A DNA stretch of 64,000 nucleotides, from positions 310,001-374,000 of the forward strand of contig JBLXDJ010000004.1 in assembly GCA_048264105.1 (NCBI GenBank). Direction: 5' to 3'. Every line of letters begins with the position of its first letter. Within the stretch, counting starts at the first letter, position 1. Position numbers and translations under genes: made by a program. The DNA comes from Oceanospirillum sp048264105 (lineage in GTDB: Bacteria; Pseudomonadota; Gammaproteobacteria; Pseudomonadales; Halomonadaceae). The notes beneath the pieces are model-generated. The model searched no databases, had not been told where the DNA came from, and saw only the letters and a list, made by a program, of their open reading frames with translations. Shown here piece by piece: positions 16,924-25,979 of this stretch.

Positions 16924-19514
16924 GCGATCAGACGATGACAGCGGCGGACCAGCAGGAGTTAGAGGCGTTGCGTCAGCAGGTCAAAGCGCTGACCGCCCAG
17001 AAAAACGAACTGGCGGACGAAAACCATCGGCTGCAACAGATGAATCTGGCACTGATCGATCGGGTTGAGGCCGCTCCGGATGTTGGCGGTCGTGCTTATG
17101 CCGCCTTTGAAAATTCAGCGCTGCTGGCGGAACAGGTGCGGGAACGCACGGCGGCCCTGAATGCTGCGCTGGCTGATCTGCGGGACAGCAATCAGGCGCT
17201 GAAGCAGGCGCATATCGATATTGAAACGCTGCACCTTCGTCTGATGGATGCCATTGAAGGCATGAGCGATGCCTTTGTCTTGTTTGATGGCCAGCGCCGC
17301 ATGGTGCTTTGTAACAGCCGATACCGTGAGATCTGGCAGCGATATGGTCGTCCCATTGAGCCGGGTACGACCCTGTCTGAGATCAACCGTTATGGTGCTG
17401 AAATTCTGCTGGATGATGACACCACTCAGGAGGAGATGCAGCTCTATCAGCAAACCTATGGTCAGGTTATCCGGCTGCGTGATGGCAGCTGGCTACAGGT
17501 CAATCAGCGTGAAACCGCTACCGGTGATCTCTCCATTTTGTATACCGATATTACCGAGCTGAAGGCGATAGAAACCGAGCGCCGGGAAGCGGCGTTGGCG
17601 GAGAAGTCCCGTATTCTGCAAAGTACGCTGGAGAACCTCTCTCAGGGTGTCGTGCTGGTCAGTGATCAGGGCATTCCTGAGGTCTGGAACAGCCGCCTGA
17701 CGCAGCTGACCGGTATGACCGCCGACCAGTTGCAGGCTTGCCGGAACTTCGGCGAACTGCTGACCCGGACACTGAGTTTGTCGGAGCAGGCGTCGCACTT
17801 CTCTGGGATTTTACCGGTCAATGACAGCGCCCATTATGAGATCACACTGGATGATGACACCGTTCTAGAGGTGCGGCAGCAGCCCCGCGCCGAAGGCGGT
17901 CGCGTGATCACCTTTACCGATATTACCGAACGCAGCCTGTTTGCCCGCGCGCTTCAGCAAAGTGAGCAGAAAATGCGTCTGATTACCGATGCCCTTCCTG
18001 CGATGATCTGTTACATCAATGCCCGGCAGGAGTACGAGTTTACCAATAAGGCGTATCAGGAATGGCACGGTCTGGGTCGTGATGAGCTGCAGGGAAGACC
18101 GCTGCAGGAGGTCTACTCGGAACGCCAGTTGAATCGTCTGGAACACTATGTCGAGAAAGTGATCAATGGCGATTCGGTCAGCTTTGAAGTGGATGAGGCG
18201 AATCAGGATGGGGAAAGTCGTTATCTGCACAAAACCTATGTGCCCCACCTGTCCAATTCCGGTGAAACACTGGGCTTCTTTGTACTGACTCAGGATATTA
18301 CCGAACGTCGCCGAACGGCTCAGGCGCTGCGGGATGCCAATGTCTTGCTGGAGCATCGGGTTGAGGAGCGAACCTCTGAACTTCTGGATGCTAAAAAGCA
18401 GGCGGAAGAAGCCAATCTGTCAAAAACAAAATTTCTGGCGGCGATCAGCCATGATCTGCTGCAGCCGATGAACGCAGCGCGCTTGTTTAACAGCGCACTG
18501 TCGGAATACCCGTTAGAAGGGGCTGCTCAGAAACTGGTGCGCTCCACGGCATCATCGCTGAGTGATGTGGAAGGGCTAATCGGTGCTCTGGTCGATATCT
18601 CCAAGCTGGATGCCGGTGTTGTCGAAGCTCAGATGAATACTTTTTCACTGGATTCCCTGCTGCAGAGCCTGTGTCATGAATATCAGGAGCAGGCCGCCCA
18701 TAAGCAGCAGCGCTTCCGTTCCCGGGTTGGCAGTTGTCTGGTTTATTCTGATTCCCAGCTACTGGGGCGCATTTTGCGTAATTTCCTCACCAACGCCAGT
18801 CGCTATACCGATACGGGTGGCCAGATTCTGCTGGCTACCCGAAAAAAAGGCCGCTGTATCAGTATTGAGGTCTGGGATACCGGTGAAGGGATTGAGCCGG
18901 AAAAAATGAGTGAGATTTTCCGCGAGTTCAGTCGTCTCAAGCGCAGTACGTCTGCCAGCGATAAAGGCCTTGGGCTGGGGCTGGCCATTGTCGATAAAAT
19001 TGCCCGTGTGCTGAATCACACCATCCGGGTTCAGTCTGTGCCGGGTCAGGGATCGGTGTTTGCTGTGGAAGTGCCGTTGGCCGATCCAGAGCAGTTCGGA
19101 AGCACAGAGCGAGCCCAGCCGGCATCCCAGATGAATCCTCTGGAGAACCGGCCCGTATTGGTGCTGGATAATGATCCCGCAATCTGTGAAGGCATGGAGT
19201 TGCTGCTGGATGGCTGGGGCGTTGATGTAATGACTGCACTGGGGCGTGATGATGCCTGCCAGCTGATTGATGATGGTTTCCGGCCGGATCTTATGCTGGT
19301 GGATTACCATCTGGATAATGACGAGATCGGTGTCGATGTCGCGCAGGAGCTGAATCGTCGTATGGGTGACGATGTTCCGGTCATCGTCATTACCGCGAAT
19401 TATTCAAAAGCCCTGAATGCGGAAATTCAGGCTATTAACTATCAGTTGCTGAACAAACCGGTTAAACCGATGAAACTACGTTTGCTGATGGGGCAGCTGA
19501 TGAACCCGGCCTGA
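16920..19514 (+). CDS. nahK: PAS-containing hybrid histidine kinase, NahK/ErcS'-like
   Basis: An 864-residue cytoplasmic hybrid kinase. Order of parts: coiled coil (about 5-50), PAS-type domains around 105-210, 235-335 and 345-460, a HisKA domain with FLAAISHDLLQPMNAARLF (phospho-His near 511), an ATPase domain (DTGEGI, GLGLGLAI), and a C-terminal receiver with likely phospho-Asp near residue 795 (LMLVDYHLD). The LLQPMNAARLF signature and the preceding FIST gene match the NahK/ErcS' group, where the kinase feeds a phosphorelay controlling biofilm and c-di-GMP, and ErcS' also affects ethanol oxidation near pqq genes (recalled). The ATG at 16920 overlaps the nosP stop by four bases behind AGGAAA. 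Confidence 0.87.
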   Translation: MSDQTMTAADQQELEALRQQVKALTAQKNELADENHRLQQMNLALIDRVEAAPDVGGRAYAAFENSALLAEQVRERTAALNAALADLRDSNQALKQAHIDIETLHLRLMDAIEGMSDAFVLFDGQRRMVLCNSRYREIWQRYGRPIEPGTTLSEINRYGAEILLDDDTTQEEMQLYQQTYGQVIRLRDGSWLQVNQRETATGDLSILYTDITELKAIETERREAALAEKSRILQSTLENLSQGVVLVSDQGIPEVWNSRLTQLTGMTADQLQACRNFGELLTRTLSLSEQASHFSGILPVNDSAHYEITLDDDTVLEVRQQPRAEGGRVITFTDITERSLFARALQQSEQKMRLITDALPAMICYINARQEYEFTNKAYQEWHGLGRDELQGRPLQEVYSERQLNRLEHYVEKVINGDSVSFEVDEANQDGESRYLHKTYVPHLSNSGETLGFFVLTQDITERRRTAQALRDANVLLEHRVEERTSELLDAKKQAEEANLSKTKFLAAISHDLLQPMNAARLFNSALSEYPLEGAAQKLVRSTASSLSDVEGLIGALVDISKLDAGVVEAQMNTFSLDSLLQSLCHEYQEQAAHKQQRFRSRVGSCLVYSDSQLLGRILRNFLTNASRYTDTGGQILLATRKKGRCISIEVWDTGEGIEPEKMSEIFREFSRLKRSTSASDKGLGLGLAIVDKIARVLNHTIRVQSVPGQGSVFAVEVPLADPEQFGSTERAQPASQMNPLENRPVLVLDNDPAICEGMELLLDGWGVDVMTALGRDDACQLIDDGFRPDLMLVDYHLDNDEIGVDVAQELNRRMGDDVPVIVITANYSKALNAEIQAINYQLLNKPVKPMKLRLLMGQLMNPA

Positions 19515-19612
19515 GAGGATAGATTAGGGTATTCCCTAGTCGATTTAAGACTAAATTAACCGTAAAGTCGTATATTAAATAATCGTTAATAATAGCGGCT
19601 TAAGGGTTACAG

Positions 19613-22111
19613 GTGACGTCATCAGCTAAAAGACTGCACATATTTTCAGCCTTCCGCCGGTTTTTAAGCGCCTGGCTTGCCTTATTAACTATCTTCGCCC
19701 TTTCCGGGGCGCTCTCTGTCGCGTTTGCTGCAGATCCTGCTTCATCATCTTCTGCTTCAACACTTTCCTCTGATGCCCAAAAGGCGCTTACTCCGGTTAC
19801 GCTGCAGCTGCACTGGTTACATCAGTTTGAATTTGCCGGATTTTATGCTGCCATTGAGCAGGGCTATTATCAGCAGGAGGGTCTGGACGTGACCCTTGTC
19901 GAGGCGGACTCCGAGATCTCGATTGTCGATGAAGTGGTATCCGGTCGTGCGCACTATGGCCTGGGTAATGCCGATCTATTGGCCCACTGGGGGCGAGGCG
20001 AGCCGATTGTTCTGCTGGCCAATCTGTTTAAACATTCACCATTAGTTGTACTCGCCCGACAGGATAGCGGAATCCGCCAACCCCGGGATCTGATTGGCCG
20101 GCGGGTGATGACTCAGCAACTTGATCTTAACAGCGCTGAGATAAGTTATATGCTCTATCAGGCTCGTGTTCAGCCTGAGCAGATGGTGCGCATTCCCCAT
20201 AGCTACCGTATTGACGAGCTGGTTGCCGGTGAAGTTGATGCGATGACCGCTTATATCACCAATCAAACCTATGAACTGCAGGCTGCGGGTGTGCCAACGG
20301 TGGTGATTGATCCTGCCAATTACGGTGCGGATTTTTACAGCAATAATATTTTCACCAGTCAGCGCGAGGTTCGTAATCACCCGGAGCGTGTGGCTGCCTT
20401 CCGTCGGGCCAGCCTTAAAGGCTGGCGCTATGCACTGGATCACCCCGTTGAAATGGTGGACCTGATCTATCGGGACTACAGTCAGCGAAAAGCCAAGGCG
20501 GCCCTGCATTACGAAGCCCGTGAAGTGGCGAAACTGATTTCCGAAAAGGCCTATCCTCTTGGCAGTATCGACCCTCGGCGGCTGCGGCGCTTGCAGGATA
20601 TTTACCTGTTGAATGGCCAGCTGACCACGGCGAAATCGGACCTTATGGGTTTTATCTGGCAGACCAAAGATGAACCCATGACAAGTCTTAACCTGACCGG
20701 TCAGGAGCAGACGTTTATCGGTAATCATCCGGAGCTGCGCCTGTGTAGTTATTCGGGCTGGTTACCTTATGAGGGGCAGCAGAAGGGGCATGCTGTGGGC
20801 GTCGGGCCGGATATTATCCGGGAAGCGGCTCAGGGAGTAGGGCTTAGGGTGACCGATGTGGTTTCGGCGAGCTGGAGTGAGACCTTACTGGCGCTGAAGG
20901 AGCGGCGGTGCGACCTTATCTCCGCGATTGTTCCCAGTGCTGACCGCCAGCCTCTGATCAACTTTACGGAAAGCTATCTGGATATCAGCAATGCTATCGT
21001 GACGCGTCAGAGTCAGGCGTATATCTCAGATATTCGGGAGCTGCAGGGCAAGCAGGTCGGTGTGATTGGTGGCGGTATCCACGAAGAGCTTATCCTGCGC
21101 CACTATCCCGACATTCAGCTGAGAAGTTATGCCTCCATGGATCTGGCATTGAACGCCTTGTCGAAAGGCAGTATTGACGGTTTTGTCGATACCGTTGCCA
21201 CGTCCGGTTACGGTATTCGCCGTTCCGGCCTGCAAAACTTACATATTGCCGGACTTTTCCCCTATAAAACGCCGCTGGCGGTTGGCGTACGTTCCGACTG
21301 GCCGGAACTGCAGGGCCTGCTTCAGAAGTCGTTAAACCGCATTCCTGAAGGCCGGATGAATGAGATTATCCGCCATTGGGTACAGTTCACCGCTGAGCCA
21401 CAAGCGAACATGACCATGCTTTGGCGGGCGGCGGTGATACTGCTGATACTGCTGGCGGTCTTTCTGATTTTTTATAGCCGGTTGCGTCGGGCAAATCGTG
21501 CGTTGGCCCGTGAGGTGACCCAGCGTCGTAAGGCGGAAGAGGCCTCGCTACAGCTTAATGATGAATTGCTGGTTAAGAATCAGCAGCTGGAAACTCTGTC
21601 CCGAACCGATGCGCTGACCGGTCTGTATAACCGTTATCACATTGAAAGCACCCTTGAAGAACAGGTGGTTCGCAGTCAGGCCCATCAGCAACAGCTCAGT
21701 GTTTTGCTGCTGGATCTGGATCATTTTAAGCAGGTCAATGACCGGCACGGTCATCACGTCGGTGACCTGGTTCTGAAAGAGTTTGCGTCTCTGATCCGTG
21801 ATGTGTGTGATGAAAACCTGATCGCCGGTCGTTGGGGCGGCGAAGAGTTTCTGTTGATCCTGCCGGGAGCGGATCTCAGTAAGGCAACCCGTATTGCGGA
21901 TCAGTTCCGTCAGCATGTCGTGGCAAAAAACTTTCCTGAAATCGGAGGCTTAACGGTCAGCATTGGTGTGGCAGCTCTGCGGCGGGAAGAAAGCTCGCAC
22001 GGGCTGGTGAACCGGGCCGATAACATGCTGTATCAGGCTAAGGGCGCCGGAAGGAACTGTGTCCGGGCAGATCATCAGCCCCGTGAGATCAGAAACAGCC
22101 TCAATATCTGA
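19613..22111 (+). CDS. Receptor diguanylate cyclase: NMT1-like + SBP_bac_3 + TM + GGDEF
   Basis: An 832-residue membrane receptor predicted to couple a periplasmic small-molecule signal to c-di-GMP synthesis. A signal/anchor segment (about 15-43) is followed by an NMT1/THI5-like binding domain (about 64-300, LHWLHQFEFAGFYAAIEQGYY) and a family-3 solute-binding domain (about 370-590). A membrane helix (about 605-625), a short coiled coil and a GGDEF domain follow, with intact GGEEF at 742-746. No RxxD inhibitory site precedes it. The GTG start at 19613 follows AAGGG. It lies 98 bases after nahK on the same strand, so a shared c-di-GMP role with nosP-nahK is plausible. Ligands are unknown. Confidence 0.9.
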   Translation: MTSSAKRLHIFSAFRRFLSAWLALLTIFALSGALSVAFAADPASSSSASTLSSDAQKALTPVTLQLHWLHQFEFAGFYAAIEQGYYQQEGLDVTLVEADSEISIVDEVVSGRAHYGLGNADLLAHWGRGEPIVLLANLFKHSPLVVLARQDSGIRQPRDLIGRRVMTQQLDLNSAEISYMLYQARVQPEQMVRIPHSYRIDELVAGEVDAMTAYITNQTYELQAAGVPTVVIDPANYGADFYSNNIFTSQREVRNHPERVAAFRRASLKGWRYALDHPVEMVDLIYRDYSQRKAKAALHYEAREVAKLISEKAYPLGSIDPRRLRRLQDIYLLNGQLTTAKSDLMGFIWQTKDEPMTSLNLTGQEQTFIGNHPELRLCSYSGWLPYEGQQKGHAVGVGPDIIREAAQGVGLRVTDVVSASWSETLLALKERRCDLISAIVPSADRQPLINFTESYLDISNAIVTRQSQAYISDIRELQGKQVGVIGGGIHEELILRHYPDIQLRSYASMDLALNALSKGSIDGFVDTVATSGYGIRRSGLQNLHIAGLFPYKTPLAVGVRSDWPELQGLLQKSLNRIPEGRMNEIIRHWVQFTAEPQANMTMLWRAAVILLILLAVFLIFYSRLRRANRALAREVTQRRKAEEASLQLNDELLVKNQQLETLSRTDALTGLYNRYHIESTLEEQVVRSQAHQQQLSVLLLDLDHFKQVNDRHGHHVGDLVLKEFASLIRDVCDENLIAGRWGGEEFLLILPGADLSKATRIADQFRQHVVAKNFPEIGGLTVSIGVAALRREESSHGLVNRADNMLYQAKGAGRNCVRADHQPREIRNSLNI

Positions 22112-22204
22112 TGAGGCTGTCACTAACTTGTCAGCAACTCTTCAATGCTTTGTCATCCTGCAGGGGCATGATCGGCTAAAACCTGTCAGCCGGAGCTAAC
22201 CCCT

Positions 22205-22852
22205 ATGAGTCCTTTTCTGCGTTCCACCGTGATAGTTAACTGGGATCACCCGGAAGTGCTTGCCCTTGCCAGCTATCTGGCGAAGCAGGATGAGGAGCCG
22301 TTGGCGCTGATAACCCGCACCTTTAATTGGGTACGGGATCAGATTGAACATAGCTGGGAGTATCAGAAAGAAGCGGTTCCCCTTAAAGCATCCGATGTGC
22401 TGATCAATAAGCACGGCTGCTGCTTTGCGAAAAGTCATCTGTTAGCAGCGCTTCTCAGAGCCAATGGCATCTCGGCAGGCTTTGCTTATCAGCAGGTGGA
22501 TAACGAGTGGGGCACTTCTGCTTTTCGGTTGCATGGGCTGAATACGGTCTATCTGCCCCATTCCGGCTGGTACGATCTGGATGCCCGGGGCAGCCGGCAT
22601 GGAGCTAAAACAGAGTTTAATCCGCCGGAGATCAGCCTGACGCATCCGGATGCCTACCGGGTGAAAGGGATCTGGCCTAATCCGCTCTCCTGTGTTGTGG
22701 AGACACTGGTGAATGCCGATCATGTCCGGGAGTTGTATATGAGTCTGCCGGATCGGGAGCAGATCCGGCAGGATGATCTCTGCTTCGACCCTAACAGGCC
22801 CGGGCAAAATCTCAGGCATGTTATGGGGCAGAATGCCTGTCCGGCAGCCTGA
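22205..22852 (+). CDS. Transglutaminase-like cysteine protease-fold protein
   Basis: This 215-residue protein has a transglutaminase-like core. The candidate Cys is in KHGCCFAKSHLLAALLRANGI (pattern core GCCFAKS), the His in FRLHGLNTVYL, and the Asp in WYDLDARG. Together these form the Cys-His-Asp triad order of the family. No signal peptide is seen, so it is likely cytoplasmic. Substrate is unknown; family members include peptidases and amide hydrolases. It ends one base before the stop of the convergent cyclase gene, leaving no intergenic space. Confidence 0.85.
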   Translation: MSPFLRSTVIVNWDHPEVLALASYLAKQDEEPLALITRTFNWVRDQIEHSWEYQKEAVPLKASDVLINKHGCCFAKSHLLAALLRANGISAGFAYQQVDNEWGTSAFRLHGLNTVYLPHSGWYDLDARGSRHGAKTEFNPPEISLTHPDAYRVKGIWPNPLSCVVETLVNADHVRELYMSLPDREQIRQDDLCFDPNRPGQNLRHVMGQNACPAA

Positions 22853-24217
22853 TCAGGCGGACTTTTCTTCCGATAATTGAGAGCTGCTCAAGGGCGCTAC
22901 AGGCTGAATACGCTGAAACATGATTACCCTGTTACGGCCGCTGGCTTTTGCCTGATAGAGGGCTTTGTCGGCCTGAGACAGTAGCTTATCGATTTCGTCC
23001 GTGGCATCCCGGACAACTTCCACACCGAGGCTTACGGTAATGGCCGGAATTGTACCGCTGTCCATGGAGTTTTTAGCGATCAGCTTACGGATCTGATCGC
23101 TGAGTGCGACCGCTTCCTCTTCGGAATGACCCGGTAGAATCAGGGCAAACTCTTCTCCGCCCAGACGTCCGATAAAGGCGTCTTCCGGCAATGCCCCTTT
23201 AATCCACTTAGTGGCAAGCTTCAGGGTGTCATCGCCTACAGCATGCCCGTACTGATCGTTTACCTTTTTAAAGTGGTCGACATCGAGCATCGCCAGGGCC
23301 AGTGGCGTGCGGTTTCGGTGAGCCGAGGTCAGGGCTTCCTGTGCCAGCTCCATAAAGTAACCACGGTTGACGCAGCCGGTGAGTGAATCCCGGGTGGCCA
23401 TGGTGTGCAGTTTCTTCATGGTGTCGCCGAGGTTGTTAACGGCGTTGTGAATCGTGTGCAGCTCCTGATAGCGGGCACTGGCCAGTGGCTGATGTCCTTC
23501 CTGTTTCTCCAGCGCCGTCAGAGCGGTGCTGGCCTCGGTGACCGGAGTGATCAGGTGCTTGTAGAGGTTGTAACCGATAAAGAAGACGATCAGCAACAGC
23601 AGGGAGATACCGCAGCTGGCAACCACCAGCATCAGATTGTTGGTCGCGGTTATCTGACTCATATTCTGAGTCTGAAGAGTTGTGGCGTCACTGATAATTC
23701 TGTTCTGCAGCTCAAACAGGTCCTGTTTGTACTCCGCCCAGCGGATCTGAAGCGTGCGTTCCAGCTGACGCAGATTCTCCCGTTCAAGGGAGCTCAGGCG
23801 GTCTGCCTGACTGCTTAACAGAGTTTGTCGTGTGCGGCGCACCTCCCGCAGCAGCTCAAAAGCGGCCTGAACGGTTTGCTTGGTTTCGCTGTTGAAATTG
23901 AAGGAGGGCTGGTACGCCAGTACCTGAGCCGCCAGTGCATTCTTACGAATCAGCGAAACACTGCCACCGTATACCACCAGATCACCCATGCGTTCCAGTC
24001 GTTCAAGGTTTAGCGCCGCCCGCTGATGATCATGGATCGCAGGCAGTAGCTCCTGCTGACTGGTTTCAATCAGCTGCTGGGTATAGTTGTGCATGACCGC
24101 GACAACCCCCAGGGTGCTGGCAACAAACAACGCCAACATCGCGATAAGATTTAGCAGGAGTTTGCGGATATAGGGGCGTTTTCGCCCGATACTCTGATTC
24201 TGCATATTAATAGACAT
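22853..24217 (-). CDS. Membrane diguanylate cyclase with four-helix-type periplasmic sensor
   Basis: A 454-residue protein with a first membrane helix (about 21-43), a helical periplasmic region (about 45-190), a second membrane helix (about 192-214) and a HAMP-like linker. It ends in a GGDEF domain with intact GGEEF at residues 353-357; the position of the RxxD inhibitory site is not occupied. Its start overlaps the stop of the preceding binding-protein gene by 11 bases, so the three genes 25812 to 22853 look like one operon. It could receive a signal from the two binding proteins, which would be a split version of the fused receptor at 19613. Confidence 0.9.
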   Translation of the reverse strand: MSINMQNQSIGRKRPYIRKLLLNLIAMLALFVASTLGVVAVMHNYTQQLIETSQQELLPAIHDHQRAALNLERLERMGDLVVYGGSVSLIRKNALAAQVLAYQPSFNFNSETKQTVQAAFELLREVRRTRQTLLSSQADRLSSLERENLRQLERTLQIRWAEYKQDLFELQNRIISDATTLQTQNMSQITATNNLMLVVASCGISLLLLIVFFIGYNLYKHLITPVTEASTALTALEKQEGHQPLASARYQELHTIHNAVNNLGDTMKKLHTMATRDSLTGCVNRGYFMELAQEALTSAHRNRTPLALAMLDVDHFKKVNDQYGHAVGDDTLKLATKWIKGALPEDAFIGRLGGEEFALILPGHSEEEAVALSDQIRKLIAKNSMDSGTIPAITVSLGVEVVRDATDEIDKLLSQADKALYQAKASGRNRVIMFQRIQPVAPLSSSQLSEEKSA

Positions 24218-25046
24218 TGAAAGGGAAGTACTTTTTGATCAGAGCCCGTAGCTCGCCGGAATCCACGAGCTGCTGAATCGCGTCATCGACCTGTCTTTTT
24301 AATTTCGGCTCCGCCTTGGTGATTCCCATATGTACGTCGCCGCTGAGGGTTTTGTCCTCAATAGGCAGGCCGACAAAGTCCATATCAAAGTTTTCCGGTT
24401 TCTCAAGGAAGTTCAGGGCAAAAAGGGTTGGCAGTAACAGATAATCGGCCTCACCTGACTGGGCCGCAGCTAAAGCCTCCTTAATGGATGCCTTGGCCAG
24501 AATACGACTTCTGGCATGTTGGGTGAGATAGCGCCATTGGGTCGAGCCTTCGGTAACGGCGATGGTCATCTCTTTGTTGCCGATAATGGCGGCAGGATTC
24601 TGATCCGAGTTGTTATGCTTGCCTACCAGACTGGTAGTTGAACGGTAATACTTGGCGCTGAAGTTGATGCGCCGGGCCCGTTCAGCGGTCCAGAGCAGGT
24701 TGCTGGCCGCCAGTTGGATTCTGTTGTCTTCCAGCGCCCCGATGATCTTAGGGAATGGCATCGGAGTAAATTCGCATTTAGCGGCCATTTTCCGGCATAC
24801 CGCCATGGCGACATCGGCGTTGTAACCTGTGATGTTGCCCTCGCTGTCGAGAAAGTTAAACGGCGGGAATGAAGTGGAGATCCCGATTTTAATAACCTTG
24901 TTGTCTGCAGCCATGCTGGTCTGAAAGGTGCCGATGGTCAGTAGCGCTAAAGCCACAAGCTGAAGCGGGCGGTGACCTCTGAATACCGTTATCAGGGATA
25001 AAAACGGATTGAGTAATCTTGTTGCCAGCGGAGTAAAAACAGTCAT
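24207..25046 (-). CDS. Periplasmic substrate-binding protein, family 3
   Basis: About 279 residues from the ATG at 25046, which follows AGGTC ten bases after the stop of the preceding gene (the frame is open further up to 25109). A long N-terminal segment leads to a hydrophobic export signal ending near TSMAADNK. The mature part is a family-3 extracellular solute-binding protein (IKIGISTSFPPFNFLDSEGNITGYNADVA). No permease or ATPase gene is nearby, so a sensory role with the downstream cyclase is more likely than transport. The C-terminus KYFPFNVY is almost the same as that of its upstream paralogue. Confidence 0.85.
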   Translation of the reverse strand: MTVFTPLATRLLNPFLSLITVFRGHRPLQLVALALLTIGTFQTSMAADNKVIKIGISTSFPPFNFLDSEGNITGYNADVAMAVCRKMAAKCEFTPMPFPKIIGALEDNRIQLAASNLLWTAERARRINFSAKYYRSTTSLVGKHNNSDQNPAAIIGNKEMTIAVTEGSTQWRYLTQHARSRILAKASIKEALAAAQSGEADYLLLPTLFALNFLEKPENFDMDFVGLPIEDKTLSGDVHMGITKAEPKLKRQVDDAIQQLVDSGELRALIKKYFPFNVY

Positions 25047-25056
25047 CGCAGAAGAC

Positions 25057-25812
25057 CTAGTAAATATTGAAAGGGAAATATTTGTTGTTGAGCTTGTTGT
25101 AGCTGCCATCGGTCAAAAGGCTGCGTATGGCGCGGTCAACATCCGCTTTGAGCGTCGGTTTTTTAGGTGAAATGGCTACGGCTACATCACCTGCAAGTTT
25201 CGGGTTGTCTATCGGACCGCCAATCAGATCAAAAAGTCCGCTGGTATCGTTATAAAGGAAGCCCAGCTGAATAATCGCCGGTAACAGCACCTGATCGATC
25301 TCTTTCGCTTTAAGGGCGGCATAGACCTCATCAATGTTGGGGTAGGTTTGGGTTTCTATGGTGGCACTGTGGTTTTGCTGCAGATAAAACTGCTGAACGG
25401 AACCGCTGACGACACCGACTCTGGCCGGGCGATATTTAGGCTGACGGTCGGGATTACCGATATAGCTGGAAACTGAACGCATATAACGCTCAGAAAAAAT
25501 AAGGTATTGCTTGCGGGCTTCGGTCACCAGAATGCTGGAAAGAGCCATGTCCAGTTGTCCGCTTTTGACCCCATCGAGATTGCTGCTGAAGGGTTGTAGC
25601 GTCAGATCGCACTGGCGTTGCATGCGATCACATATCTGTTGTGCCAGCTCTGCTTCAAAGCCGGTCAGCTGATTGCTCTGATCACGAAAGCCCATCATCC
25701 GGGAGTCCAGAATCCCCACCTGCAGCGCATCGGCCCGGGCAGAAAGACCGGTCAGAAGCATCGCTGATGTCAGGCAGGCTAAAATCAAGCCTGAGAGGTG
25801 TCGCTTAGCCAT
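25057..25812 (-). CDS. Periplasmic substrate-binding protein, family 3
   Basis: A 251-residue protein with a signal peptide (LSGLILACLTSAMLLTGLSARA) and a family-3 solute-binding domain (VGILDSRMMGFRDQSNQLTGFEAELAQQIC). It is paralogous to the next gene; both end in KYFPFN(I/V)Y. It is first in a three-gene minus-strand set whose last gene is a diguanylate cyclase. Only 36 bases separate its start from the terminator of the upstream ydiJ-like gene, so its promoter must be compact or overlap that terminator. Confidence 0.87.
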   Translation of the reverse strand: MAKRHLSGLILACLTSAMLLTGLSARADALQVGILDSRMMGFRDQSNQLTGFEAELAQQICDRMQRQCDLTLQPFSSNLDGVKSGQLDMALSSILVTEARKQYLIFSERYMRSVSSYIGNPDRQPKYRPARVGVVSGSVQQFYLQQNHSATIETQTYPNIDEVYAALKAKEIDQVLLPAIIQLGFLYNDTSGLFDLIGGPIDNPKLAGDVAVAISPKKPTLKADVDRAIRSLLTDGSYNKLNNKYFPFNIY

Positions 25813-25848
25813 CCGTTCGCTACTCCCATCGTTAACTCATCCCTTGGC

Positions 25849-25880
25849 AAAAAAAACGGCTGCATTGATCATGCAGCCGT
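25849..25880 (-). terminator. Strong intrinsic terminator of the ydiJ-like gene
   Basis: A 10-bp perfect stem ACGGCTGCAT (25856-25865) / ATGCAGCCGT (25871-25880) with a five-base loop. On the minus strand it is followed by eight T residues. It lies about 100 bases past the stop at 25980. Confidence 0.92.
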
Positions 25881-25979
25881 CCCTGAGCTTTGTAACAATT
25901 TGTATTCTAATGGGGGAAGCCCTAAAAAGGTAGGGGTTTCTACCAGTATTAGCCTATTTGACTAAAATATACTACTTTT

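Noticed and set aside
22095..22120. Terminator after the receptor cyclase
   Set aside because: Nine-bp stem overlaps the stop codon and lacks a T tract; could be a weak processing site only.
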